DNA from: Altererythrobacter sp. B11
Lineage (GTDB): Bacteria; Pseudomonadota; Alphaproteobacteria; Sphingomonadales; Sphingomonadaceae
Assembly (NCBI RefSeq): GCF_003569745.1
Contig: NZ_AP018498.1
Coordinates: 3,263,001-3,327,000, forward strand
Direction: 5' to 3'
Length of the DNA stretch: 64,000 nt
The translations under genes were made by a program, and so were the position numbers. This document shows, in pieces, positions 24,499 to 33,324 of the stretch (positions are counted from its first letter, which is position 1; each line of letters begins with the position of its first letter). The notes beneath the pieces are model-generated. The model searched no databases. It had not been told where the DNA came from and saw nothing but the letters and a program-made list of their open reading frames with translations.

Positions 24499-26072
24499 AT
24501 GCACGGCGGCCATGCCCCCTGCCCGCCGGTGCGGCCGTGAACGAAACCGCTCAGGCTCCGCCGTTCGGCCGGCTTGCCGGCGCCGCGCGGCGGCTGCTGC
24601 GCGGCAATGCCGAGATTGCCGCACTCCATAACCGGATCGCGGCCTGCGAGGCCGAAATTGCGGAGCTGCGGCGCGCCAAGGAAGCGGCTGAAGCGGCGAA
24701 CACGGCGAAAAGCCGCTTTCTCGCCAGCGTCAGCCATGAAATCCGCTCCCCGCTCAATTCGATCTATGGCTATGCCCAACTGCTGGAGCGCGCCGACGGT
24801 GCCGGGGCCGTGCAGGCGGCGCGAACCATCCGCCGCAGCTCCGAACATCTCGCCAATCTGGTGGAGGGCTTGCTTGATATCTCGCAGATCGAAACGCGCG
24901 CCCTACGCCTCAACCGCGATGTCATTCGCTTCCCTGCCCTGCTGGCGCAGATGGTGGATATGTTCGAGGCGAATGCAGCCGCCAAGGGGCTGACCTTCCA
25001 TCTCGAGCGCCCGGCTGCGCTGCCCGAATTCGTCCGCGGCGATCAGAAACGCGTGCGGCAGGTGCTCATCAACCTCCTCTCCAATGCGATCAAGTTTACC
25101 GAGAGCGGCAGCGTCACGCTGGCGGTGAGCTATCGCAACGAACTGGCGACGTTCGAAATCGTCGACACGGGGATCGGCATCCCCCCGGCGGATCAGGAAC
25201 GCATCTTCGCCCCGTTCGAGCGTGGCAGTGACGCGTCGGTCCATCGGCAAAGCGGGGTCGGGCTGGGCCTCGCCATAACCCGTGCGCTGGTGGACATCAT
25301 GGGCGGCGACATGCGGGTGACGAGCGAGGCTGGGCTGGGGTCGCGCTTCACGGTGCGGCTGATGCTCTCCCAGCCGCTGTCCCCGCCGGCGGATGCCACG
25401 CCTGCAGCGGTCGTAACCGGCTATGCGGGGGCGCGCCGCACCATCCTGCTGATCGACGACGATCCGGCACAGATCGCCATGCTGCGCGAACTGCTGATGC
25501 CGCTGGGCTTCGATGTGCTGGCTGCGCAGGATGGGGAAGAAGGCATCGCGATCGCCCGCAGCGCGCCGCCCGATCTGGTGCTGCTGGATATCTCCATGCC
25601 CGGGAAATCGGGCTGGGAAACGGCGGATATCCTGCGGCGGGAGCATGGGCCAGCACTGCGCATCGTCATGCTCTCGGCCAATGCGCATCAGTTCAATCCG
25701 GGCGAGGATGGGCACGCGGCGAACAATATGTTCCTGCTCAAGCCCTTCGAATTCAACGCACTGCTGGATGTGATTTCCGGCCAGTTGCATCTCGAATGGA
25801 TCGGCCCGGGCGAGCCGGAGGCACGCCTGCCCGCGCGGCGCTCCGCCCCCGCCGCGCTACCCCTTCCGCCGGAAGCGCGCGCCGCACTGGGCGAGATCGA
25901 ACATCTGGTCCGCATTGGCCATGTGCGCGCGATCGAGGCGCGGATAGACGAGTTGGCGGCGGCTTTCCAAGAGCTCGGGCCGCTAGTGGCGGAGATGCGC
26001 GTGTGCCTCGATGCTTTCGATCTCGAAGCGCTGGCGGCGATCGCGCGAAAGGCGGGGCGCCATGGCGACTGA
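24495..26072 (+). CDS. Hybrid sensor histidine kinase
   Basis: About 525 aa from GTG at 24495 (GTGA overlap with atzF, matching the operon's style); GTG at 24537 is an alternative. No membrane segment, so a cytoplasmic sensor. A short coiled-coil precedes the HisKA dimer domain (phospho-His in FLASVSHEIRSPLNSIYGY) and HATPase (NLLSNAIKFTESG, DTGIGIP, GVGLGLAI). A receiver domain follows (LLIDDDP, DLVLLDISMPG with the acceptor Asp, LLKPF), then a C-terminal helical extension. It overlaps the response-regulator gene and probably controls nitrogen or guanidine use; the signal is unknown. Confidence 0.88.
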   Translation: MNARRPCPLPAGAAVNETAQAPPFGRLAGAARRLLRGNAEIAALHNRIAACEAEIAELRRAKEAAEAANTAKSRFLASVSHEIRSPLNSIYGYAQLLERADGAGAVQAARTIRRSSEHLANLVEGLLDISQIETRALRLNRDVIRFPALLAQMVDMFEANAAAKGLTFHLERPAALPEFVRGDQKRVRQVLINLLSNAIKFTESGSVTLAVSYRNELATFEIVDTGIGIPPADQERIFAPFERGSDASVHRQSGVGLGLAITRALVDIMGGDMRVTSEAGLGSRFTVRLMLSQPLSPPADATPAAVVTGYAGARRTILLIDDDPAQIAMLRELLMPLGFDVLAAQDGEEGIAIARSAPPDLVLLDISMPGKSGWETADILRREHGPALRIVMLSANAHQFNPGEDGHAANNMFLLKPFEFNALLDVISGQLHLEWIGPGEPEARLPARRSAPAALPLPPEARAALGEIEHLVRIGHVRAIEARIDELAAAFQELGPLVAEMRVCLDAFDLEALAAIARKAGRHGD

Positions 26073-26985
26073 CGCGCCCGAAGGGGACCGCATCCTGGTG
26101 GTGGACGACACGCCGGAGTCGCTGCGCTTCCTGGTAGACACGCTGGAACGCGAAGGGATGACCGTGCTGATCGCGCGCAGCGGCGAACAGGCGATCGAAC
26201 TGCTGCGCCATGTCACCCCCGATCTGATCCTGATGGACGCGGTGATGCCGGGGCTCGGCGGGCTGGAAGCCACGCAGCGCATCAAGCGCGATCCTGCCTC
26301 CGCCGACATTCCGGTGATCTTCATGACCGGACTGGCCGAGCCGGAGCACGCCGTCGCCGCCTTCCAGAGCGGCAGCGTGGATTATGTGCGCAAGCCGATC
26401 GTGATCGACGAGCTGCTGGCGCGCATCCGCGTGCACCTCGCCAATGCGCGGCTGTCGCTCCGCTCGCGGCTGGCGCTGGACGAGGCCGGTCGGCACCTCG
26501 TCGCGCTGGATGCGGAGGGCGCGCTGTTGTGGTGCACTCCACGCGCGCAGGCGTTGCTGGCGAAGGCCGATCCGGCGTGGAGCCCCGATAGCGGGCAGCT
26601 GCCCGAGCCGCTTCGGTTGCCCGCGCGCCAGCTGGTGAGCGACGACGCGCCTTCGGGTGCCTCCGCGCGCATTCCCCTGGCCGACTGCGAGATCGAGCTG
26701 ACCCCGCTGGAGAACGGCCGCCCCGGAGAGCATCTGATCCGCCTCTCCGAGATCTGCGAAGGCGCCGCCGTGGCGCTGTTGCAGAAGCAGAACGGGCTGA
26801 CCCCGCGCGAGGCCGAAGTGCTGCTGTGGGTGAGCTACGGCAAGTCCAACCGCATGATCAGCGAAATCCTGGGCATCAGCCCGCGCACGGTGAACAAGCA
26901 CCTGGAACAGGTCTTTCGGAAGCTGGGCGTGGAGACCCGCGCCGCCGCCGCCGCGATCGCCGCCCGCGCAGTTTCGGACGGATAG
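26062..26985 (+). CDS. Response regulator with LuxR-type DNA-binding domain
   Basis: 307 aa from the ATG at 26062, overlapping the kinase gene by 11 bp. Receiver domain at 8-125 (LVVDDTPES, DLILMDAVMPG, YVRKP). A middle region of about 110 residues resembles no named domain. A C-terminal LuxR/FixJ helix-turn-helix (LTPREAEVLLWVSYGKSNRM, ISPRTVNKHLEQVFRKLGV) follows. Forms a two-component pair with the preceding kinase, making this locus doubly regulated (NikR-like protein plus phosphorelay). Targets are not identifiable here. Confidence 0.9.
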   Translation: MATDAPEGDRILVVDDTPESLRFLVDTLEREGMTVLIARSGEQAIELLRHVTPDLILMDAVMPGLGGLEATQRIKRDPASADIPVIFMTGLAEPEHAVAAFQSGSVDYVRKPIVIDELLARIRVHLANARLSLRSRLALDEAGRHLVALDAEGALLWCTPRAQALLAKADPAWSPDSGQLPEPLRLPARQLVSDDAPSGASARIPLADCEIELTPLENGRPGEHLIRLSEICEGAAVALLQKQNGLTPREAEVLLWVSYGKSNRMISEILGISPRTVNKHLEQVFRKLGVETRAAAAAIAARAVSDG

Positions 26986-27056
26986 CGCAGCGCGGCTCCC
27001 GCCGCTTCCCGCCACGCGCCTTGTGATACGGGGCGGTGCCCTTTAGCCTCCCGCGC

Positions 27057-28694
27057 ATGAAACATCATGCCCTTGCCCTGCCGCTGCTGCTGCTCGCCGG
27101 ATGCGCGACCGTGCAGCCCGCCGACCGCCCGATCTCGCCCGCTCGCCTCTCCGACGATGTGCGCGTCCTCGCGTCGGAACCCTTCGGGGGCCGCGCGCCC
27201 GGCACGGAGGGCGAGACGCGGACGGTCGAGTGGCTGATCGGGCAGTTGCAGGCGATCGGGCTGGAGCCGGGCGGCCCCGGCGGCGAATGGACACAACCGG
27301 TGCCGTTAGTGCGCACGCAGCTGCAGCCGGGCCGCACCCTCGCCCGCGCCGGCGGAACGACACTGGACCTCGCGCAGGGCCGCGACGTCTATGTCAGCAC
27401 GGTGAAGCCAGTGGACCGGGTCGAGATCGCACAGGCGCCCATGGTGTTCGTCGGCTACGGCGTCTCCGCGCCGGAACGCGGCTGGGACGATTTCAAGGAT
27501 GTTGACCTCCAGGGCAAGGTCGCCGTCTTCCTGGTGAACGACCCCGATTTCGCCGCCGCCCCGGGCGAACCCGCTGCGGGCCGGTTCGGCGACCGGACGA
27601 TGACCTACTACGGCCGCTGGACCTACAAGTTCGAGGAAGCGGCGCGCCGCGGCGCCGTGGCGGCCCTGATCGTCCATGACACCGAAGGCGCCGGCTATGG
27701 CTGGGACACTGTCACCGCGCCGGCGGGGGAGAATTACGACATCGCCGACGCCACGGGCCGGCTGGCACTGCAGGGCTGGCTGGAAGGCGATGCCGCCGCG
27801 CGCCTGTTCGCAGCGTCAGGTCTCGATCTGGCGGCGCAACGCCGCGCCGCACGCTCCCCCGATTTCCGGCCGGTTCCGCTGACCGCCACATTCACCGCCG
27901 ATATTCCGGTGACGCATGACCGATTGCAGAGCCGCAATGTGCTCGCCCGTATTCCCGGCACCACCCGGCCGGAAGAGGTCGTGATGTACGGCGCGCATTG
28001 GGATGCTTATGGCCGCGGCGCCCCGGATGCCGAGGGGCGGACGATCCGCCCCGGCGCCAATGATGACGCCATGGGCGTGGCCGGGCTCCTGGAGATCGCC
28101 CGCGCCTTCAAGAGCGCGCCGGCGCCGGAACGAAGCGTGGTGTTCGGCTTCTGGACGGCGGAGGAACGGGGGCTGCTGGGTTCGGAAGCCTACGCCATCC
28201 GCCCGGTCTACCCGCCCGCGCAAACGGTGGCCAACATCACGCTCGACATCCTGCAGACCGGTGGCCGGGCGAAGGATGTGATCCTGGTCGGCCAGGGACA
28301 AAACACGCTGGAGGACGATCTGGCTCGAGAAGCGGCACGGCAGCATCGTGTGGTCACTGCCGAGACCTTGCCGGAGCGGGGCCTGTTCTACCGCGCCGAT
28401 CACTTCTCGCTCGCGAAGCGCGGCGTACCGACGCTGCTGTTCATGGCGATCAGCGGCGTTCCCGACCTGCGCGAGGGCGGGCGCGAGGCGGGCCGGACCT
28501 GGCTCAACGACTACATGCGCTGCTATCACCAGACCTGCGACGCCTGGAGCGCCGACCTGGACTTCGCCGCCGCCGTCGAGGACGTGGACCTCGCCTATGC
28601 CGTGGGGCGCGACCTCGCCACCTCCACCCGGTGGCCTGAGTGGAAGGAAGGGTCAGAGTTCCGCCCGATCCGACAGGAGAGCCTGAGCCGGTAG
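27057..28694 (+). CDS. M28-family zinc peptidase lipoprotein
   Basis: 545 aa from the ATG at 27057. Lipoprotein signal LALPLLLLAGC. A PA-like insert domain lies in the first half (MVFVGYGVSAPERGWDDF). The M28 catalytic core has VVMYGAHWDAYGRG (metal His/Asp), GANDDAMGVAGLLEIAR (bridging Asp), WTAEERGLLGSEAY (catalytic Glu plus metal ligand) and a later YRADHFSLAKRG. Expected to be an exported aminopeptidase or carboxypeptidase anchored to a membrane, involved in peptide scavenging. It is 71 bp after the response regulator and converges on the tricorn-like gene. Confidence 0.88.
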   Translation: MKHHALALPLLLLAGCATVQPADRPISPARLSDDVRVLASEPFGGRAPGTEGETRTVEWLIGQLQAIGLEPGGPGGEWTQPVPLVRTQLQPGRTLARAGGTTLDLAQGRDVYVSTVKPVDRVEIAQAPMVFVGYGVSAPERGWDDFKDVDLQGKVAVFLVNDPDFAAAPGEPAAGRFGDRTMTYYGRWTYKFEEAARRGAVAALIVHDTEGAGYGWDTVTAPAGENYDIADATGRLALQGWLEGDAAARLFAASGLDLAAQRRAARSPDFRPVPLTATFTADIPVTHDRLQSRNVLARIPGTTRPEEVVMYGAHWDAYGRGAPDAEGRTIRPGANDDAMGVAGLLEIARAFKSAPAPERSVVFGFWTAEERGLLGSEAYAIRPVYPPAQTVANITLDILQTGGRAKDVILVGQGQNTLEDDLAREAARQHRVVTAETLPERGLFYRADHFSLAKRGVPTLLFMAISGVPDLREGGREAGRTWLNDYMRCYHQTCDAWSADLDFAAAVEDVDLAYAVGRDLATSTRWPEWKEGSEFRPIRQESLSR

Positions 28695-28722
28695 GCGAGC
28701 CTGCCCGGATAGCGCGCGGGCA

Positions 28723-31700
28723 TCATCGGGCGGAGAGCGGCTGCACCCCCGCGGCCGGCGTGCCGAGCGGTGGCAGCGGGCGCGGCATCAGCGGCGGAAT
28801 GGGATCCTCCGCAATGCGCGACTGCAGCAAGGAGACCGCCGCCTGCAGCTGCGCATCCTGCCCCTGGAACGTAGCGTAGGGGGTGTTCTCCACCTCATAG
28901 TCCGGGCTCACGCCCGTGCCTTCGATGATCCAGTCCCCGCCGATGGAATATTGGGCATTCTCGGCAACGCGCACCGCACCGCTGTCGCTCAGCCGGTTGC
29001 GGTCCGACAACCAGATGCCGGCGCCCGCCGTGCGCGTGCCGATCAGCGGTGCCACGCCCAGCGACTTGATGCCGGCCGCGAAGGTCTCGCCATCGGAATA
29101 GGTCCGCTCGTCGATCAGCACGGCGACATGGCCGCGATAGGCGTTCTGCATGTTGGTTGTCGGAACGCCCTTGCCGTCGGGCCGAGACCAGTAAGCCCAC
29201 GCCCGCCGCATCAGCGTGGAAATGAGAAGGCTATCGACATTGCCCCCGCTGTTGTTCCGCACGTCGATGATCAGGCCATCCTTGTCCAACTGCGCGAAGA
29301 AATCCCGCGCGAAGCTGGCGATGTCATCCGGCCCCATCGCCTCCAGATGCAGGTAGCCGATCTTGCCGCCCGAGAGGCTCGCCGTCGCCGCACGCTTCTC
29401 TTCGACAAAGTCGCGATAGCTGGCGGTCTGCTCCCCTTCGAGCGTCATGGGCTCCACAATTGCGCTCAACGGCGTGGCGCCGCGCACAAGGTCGAGCCGC
29501 ACCTGCTGCCCGGCCTTCGAAGCGAGTTCGGAACGCAGTTCAGCCAGAGATGCGACCGGCCGCCCGTCTACGCGCCGGATCACGTCACCCACGCGCACAT
29601 CCACGCCGGGACGGCGCAAGGGCGGGCGCAGGGAAACGAGATCGGCTTCGGCACGAAAGATGCTGTCGATCCGCAACCCCTGGGGAACTTGCGTGTAGCG
29701 CGCGCCGAGGAAGGCCATCTCGCTGTTTTCCTTGTCCTCCGGTAGATCGCCCGGGCGGACTTGGCTGTGCAAGATGCCGAGTTGGGAAGCCATTTGCCCG
29801 AGGATGGTGTTAAGCTCCGCACGGTGGCCGATGCGGTCCAGCAGCGGCTCGTGCTGCGCGCGCACCGCCTCCCAATCCACCCCACGCAGGCCTGGATCAT
29901 AGGCGAAATCGCGATGCAAGCGCCACGCATCGACGAACATCTGGTGCCATTCGGCCCGGGGATCCACCGCCAGCCGCCAGTCGTCGAGGCGGACCATGTC
30001 AGCTTCTGTCTTATCCGGCATCTTGTCCTTGGCGGGGACCAGCGCCAGCGTCGGCTTGTCGGGCGATCCCGCCACGATCAGCGCGGTTTCGCCGTCCGCC
30101 GAAAGCGAAATGTCCTGGGCGCCCTCGGCGAAGGTCGTTTCCTTCGCGTCCTTCTTGTCGATCGCGATGGAGACAACATCCTCTCCTCTGACCGTGTAGA
30201 GGAAATCGCTCGTCGCCAGCAGCGTGCCTTCGACGCCGGGCTTCACTGGAAGTTTGTACAGCCGGTCTGCGAGGCCGGTGAGGACGATCCGCGCGGGCTT
30301 CGCCTTCTTCTCCTTGTCGTCCTCGTCGCGGGTGTCATCGCTGCTTGACTTCGCCTGGGCAGCATCGCGCTTCTCGACCTCGTCGGCCGACATGGTCAGC
30401 TCATTGTCCTCGCGGAAGCGGAAGTCCGCTGCGGGATCGAGCTGGAGGGCATAGATCTCCCCGCGATCAGGGAAGGCAACGCCCATGTTGCGGTCACCCC
30501 AGGGATTGTCCGGCGTCGGCTGGAAATTGCGATCCGACAGGAAATAGAGCCATGCACCATCGGGCGCGAAGGCCGGGGCATAGTCGCTGTATTTGGAAGA
30601 GGTTGCCTGCACCCGTTCCCCGCTGGCGAGGTTCTGCACGAAGATGTCCGAGGTGTTGGCGTTGTTCGCCCTCGACGTCTCGGCATAGGCTATATGCGTG
30701 CCGTCAGCGGAGAAGACCAGGTCGTGGAACGGCGCGTCGTCGCCCGTTTCATTCGTCGCCAACGTGGTGACCCGCCCACTCGCGACATCGACTTTTTGCA
30801 GCCGCGCCTGCTTGTCCCACAGGACAATCGTCTTTCCGTCCGGCGAGACGGCGAATGACCAGATATAGGCATCATATCCGCGCGTGACCGCCACCGGCTC
30901 CCCCGATCCATCGGCGGACATGACGAAAATGTCGCCCCGCTCTCCCTGGTCGAGGATCATGAAGGCCCGCTTGCCATCCGGCGCGGCGACGGCCTGCCGC
31001 GCGCGGGCGTTCAGTGGAGTCGCGAATTCGACGCGCCGGATGTGGCCGGGCGCGGCCAGCGCCACGCGGCCTCGGGCTGTGACGGCAACGCTCTCCCCCG
31101 AAGGCGAAATTCGCGCCGCTTCCATCTGCCGAAGGGGATCGCTGATCGAACGCAGGCGCGTCTGTTCGCGATCCGTGACGATGTCGATCGCCAGCTTGCG
31201 GAGCGTGCCCGCCGCAGTTGAATAGACAAACAGATCGGCGCCGTTCTGCAGGTAGATGTCACCCGCATCCATATCCGCCTGCAGCACGGGGAAGGGCATT
31301 TTGGGCGACAGCGCCGTCGCGCCGCTGCCGTCTTCGGCCACGGACCACACCTGATCCGCCCCGTCCTTGTCCGAAATGAAATAGATCCGCCCGCCATAGG
31401 CCATGGGGTGCCGGATCGGGGCGCCGAAATCGGCGAGCAGCTGGGTGGCCTCCTGCTGCGAGCCGTACTGCCAGCGCCACAGCTGCTCCATGCCGCCGCC
31501 GCGATAGAGCACGGCATTGTCCCGCGCGCGGGCATAGAGGCCGCGCCGGGTGAAGAAGAGTGTGCGCCCATCCTGGCCGAAGGTTGCGTCATTCGCCCGC
31601 CAAAGCGGGATCGGCACCGCCTCACCACCTTGCGGATCGACGACATAAAGCACTTCGCCCTGTCCGCCGCCGGCGAGGCGGGAAGAGTAGATAACCTTCC

Positions 31701-32049
31701 CGTCCGGCGTCCAGCCGACGGTGCGCACGAAGCCGCCTTCGAAGGTCAGGCGGCGGGGTGGGCCGCCCGCCACGGGCATGACATAGACATCGGCCTTGCT
31801 GTCGTAGCTGGCCGTGAAGGCCACGAGCGCGCCATCCGGCGAGATCACCGCATCCGCCTCTTCCGCCGGGTGGTTGGTCAACCGGATCGCGCTGCCGCCG
31901 CCGCGGCCTGTACGCCACAGATCACCCTCGCTGGCGAAGACCAGCACATCCCCGCGCGCGGCCGGATATTGATAGAAGCCCTCTTCTGCCGCTGCCGTTG
32001 CGGCCACGGACGCGAGCAGGCACGCGGCGAGAGTGCGAAGTGTCTTCAT
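28723..32049 (-). CDS. Tricorn-like S41 protease, exported
   Basis: 1108 aa from the ATG at 32049; the signal peptide MKTLRTLAACLLASVAATAAA sets the start. Two beta-propeller regions (six- and seven-bladed in Tricorn) fill the first about 660 residues, with WD40-like PD40 repeats such as SPDGALVAFTASYDSKADVY and FAPDGAWLYFLSDRN. A lysine-rich linker (SSSDDTRDEDDKEKKAKPAR) interrupts them. A PDZ domain (GDVIRRVDGRPVASLAELR) and the S41 catalytic core follow, with nucleophile Ser in TYSDGE and with GTRTAGAG. Periplasmic peptidase degrading medium-length peptides, a partner in kind to the adjacent M28 gene. Confidence 0.9.
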   Translation of the reverse strand: MKTLRTLAACLLASVAATAAAEEGFYQYPAARGDVLVFASEGDLWRTGRGGGSAIRLTNHPAEEADAVISPDGALVAFTASYDSKADVYVMPVAGGPPRRLTFEGGFVRTVGWTPDGKVIYSSRLAGGGQGEVLYVVDPQGGEAVPIPLWRANDATFGQDGRTLFFTRRGLYARARDNAVLYRGGGMEQLWRWQYGSQQEATQLLADFGAPIRHPMAYGGRIYFISDKDGADQVWSVAEDGSGATALSPKMPFPVLQADMDAGDIYLQNGADLFVYSTAAGTLRKLAIDIVTDREQTRLRSISDPLRQMEAARISPSGESVAVTARGRVALAAPGHIRRVEFATPLNARARQAVAAPDGKRAFMILDQGERGDIFVMSADGSGEPVAVTRGYDAYIWSFAVSPDGKTIVLWDKQARLQKVDVASGRVTTLATNETGDDAPFHDLVFSADGTHIAYAETSRANNANTSDIFVQNLASGERVQATSSKYSDYAPAFAPDGAWLYFLSDRNFQPTPDNPWGDRNMGVAFPDRGEIYALQLDPAADFRFREDNELTMSADEVEKRDAAQAKSSSDDTRDEDDKEKKAKPARIVLTGLADRLYKLPVKPGVEGTLLATSDFLYTVRGEDVVSIAIDKKDAKETTFAEGAQDISLSADGETALIVAGSPDKPTLALVPAKDKMPDKTEADMVRLDDWRLAVDPRAEWHQMFVDAWRLHRDFAYDPGLRGVDWEAVRAQHEPLLDRIGHRAELNTILGQMASQLGILHSQVRPGDLPEDKENSEMAFLGARYTQVPQGLRIDSIFRAEADLVSLRPPLRRPGVDVRVGDVIRRVDGRPVASLAELRSELASKAGQQVRLDLVRGATPLSAIVEPMTLEGEQTASYRDFVEEKRAATASLSGGKIGYLHLEAMGPDDIASFARDFFAQLDKDGLIIDVRNNSGGNVDSLLISTLMRRAWAYWSRPDGKGVPTTNMQNAYRGHVAVLIDERTYSDGETFAAGIKSLGVAPLIGTRTAGAGIWLSDRNRLSDSGAVRVAENAQYSIGGDWIIEGTGVSPDYEVENTPYATFQGQDAQLQAAVSLLQSRIAEDPIPPLMPRPLPPLGTPAAGVQPLSAR

Positions 32050-32133
32050 GTGCAGGAGCCCCGTTTGTTTCCTGCAGGATAGCGAAGCGCAGTAGGCTGC
32101 GCCAGCTTCCGCATCCCGCAAAAGTGCGGCTAC

Positions 32134-33324
32134 CTACCCGCGCAAGCCAAGTGTGGCTGCTGTGTGAAGCGAGATCATCCGCTCCTCGTCTGTCGGAATT
32201 ATCCGTACGGTCACCGGGCTGCCAGGAGTGCTGATTATAGCCGCATGCGCAGCATTGGCCGCTCCATCCATCTCCACGCCGAGCCAGCTTAACCGCGCAC
32301 AGATGCGCGCGCGCATGGCCGCATCGTGTTCGCCGATTCCGGCCGTAAACACGATGCCATCGAGTCCGCCCAGACTGGACGCCAGGGCTCCCGCTTCTCG
32401 CCCGGCTCGATATGCGAACAGCGCCATCGCATCCTCGGCCTCGGGCGCCTCGCTGTCCTCCAGCACGTGCATGTCGCTCGAGATGTCCGAGACGCCGAGC
32501 AACCCGGCCTGCTTGTACAGCAGGGTTTCGACCGCCTTCGCGCTCATACCCTTTTGCTGAATGAGGTGCAGCACCACGCCCGGATCGAGATCGCCCGCGC
32601 GCGTGCCCATCATCAGGCCGTCCAGCGCCGTGAAACCCATCGTCGTGTCGATGCTGCGGCCATTGTCCATGGCGCACATCGAAGCACCATTGCCGAGATG
32701 CGCCGCGATCACGCGGCCGGCGGCCAGCGCCGGATCAATCTCGAGGAGGCGGCGAGCGATAAATTCGTAGGACAGGCCATGGAAGCCGTAGCGCCTTATG
32801 CCTTCATCATGCAGCGAGCGCGGAAGGGCAAAACGCGTGGCCAGCGCCGGCATGTCGTGATGGAAGGCGGTGTCGAAGCAGGCCACTTGCGGCACGTGCG
32901 GGGCGATGGCCTCCACCGCGCGGACGGCAGCGAGATTGTGCGGCTGATGCAGCGGGGCCAGCGGACAGAGCATGCCGAGCTGCGCCACCACCTCCGGGTC
33001 GACCCGAACCGGGGCAGCGAAGCGCGTGCCACCATGCACGATCCGGTGGCCGATGCCCGCAAGGGGCGCGCCGCCGGCGTGGGCGTCGATCCACTCCAGC
33101 AAGGCTGCCAGCAGAGCCTCGTGCGTCAGCCCCGCTCCGTCCGGCCACGTCCGCTCCGCCACCGTCCCGTCCTGATCGCTGTGCGCATGCAGGCGCGGCG
33201 CCGTGCCGATGCCTTCGATCTGGCCGCGGGCGAAGCGGCTGAGATTGCCATCCGACGTGAGTGAATAAAGCCCGAACTTGATGCTGGACGACCCCGCATT
33301 GAGGCTGAGAAGCGTGCGCGTCAT
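32134..33324 (-). CDS. ackA: Acetate kinase
   Basis: 396 aa from the ATG at 33324, which overlaps the phosphotransacetylase-fusion stop (ATGA). Signature 1 LLSLNAGSSSIKF at the N-terminus; signature 2 VIAAHLGNGASM with SIDTTMG; catalytic GHRIVHGGTRF; adenosine loop FTAGIGEHD. It interconverts acetyl phosphate plus ADP with acetate plus ATP. Last gene of the phaC, maoC-pta, ackA unit, so carbon can be routed between polymer, acetyl-CoA and acetate. Confidence 0.95.
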   Translation of the reverse strand: MTRTLLSLNAGSSSIKFGLYSLTSDGNLSRFARGQIEGIGTAPRLHAHSDQDGTVAERTWPDGAGLTHEALLAALLEWIDAHAGGAPLAGIGHRIVHGGTRFAAPVRVDPEVVAQLGMLCPLAPLHQPHNLAAVRAVEAIAPHVPQVACFDTAFHHDMPALATRFALPRSLHDEGIRRYGFHGLSYEFIARRLLEIDPALAAGRVIAAHLGNGASMCAMDNGRSIDTTMGFTALDGLMMGTRAGDLDPGVVLHLIQQKGMSAKAVETLLYKQAGLLGVSDISSDMHVLEDSEAPEAEDAMALFAYRAGREAGALASSLGGLDGIVFTAGIGEHDAAMRARICARLSWLGVEMDGAANAAHAAIISTPGSPVTVRIIPTDEERMISLHTAATLGLRG

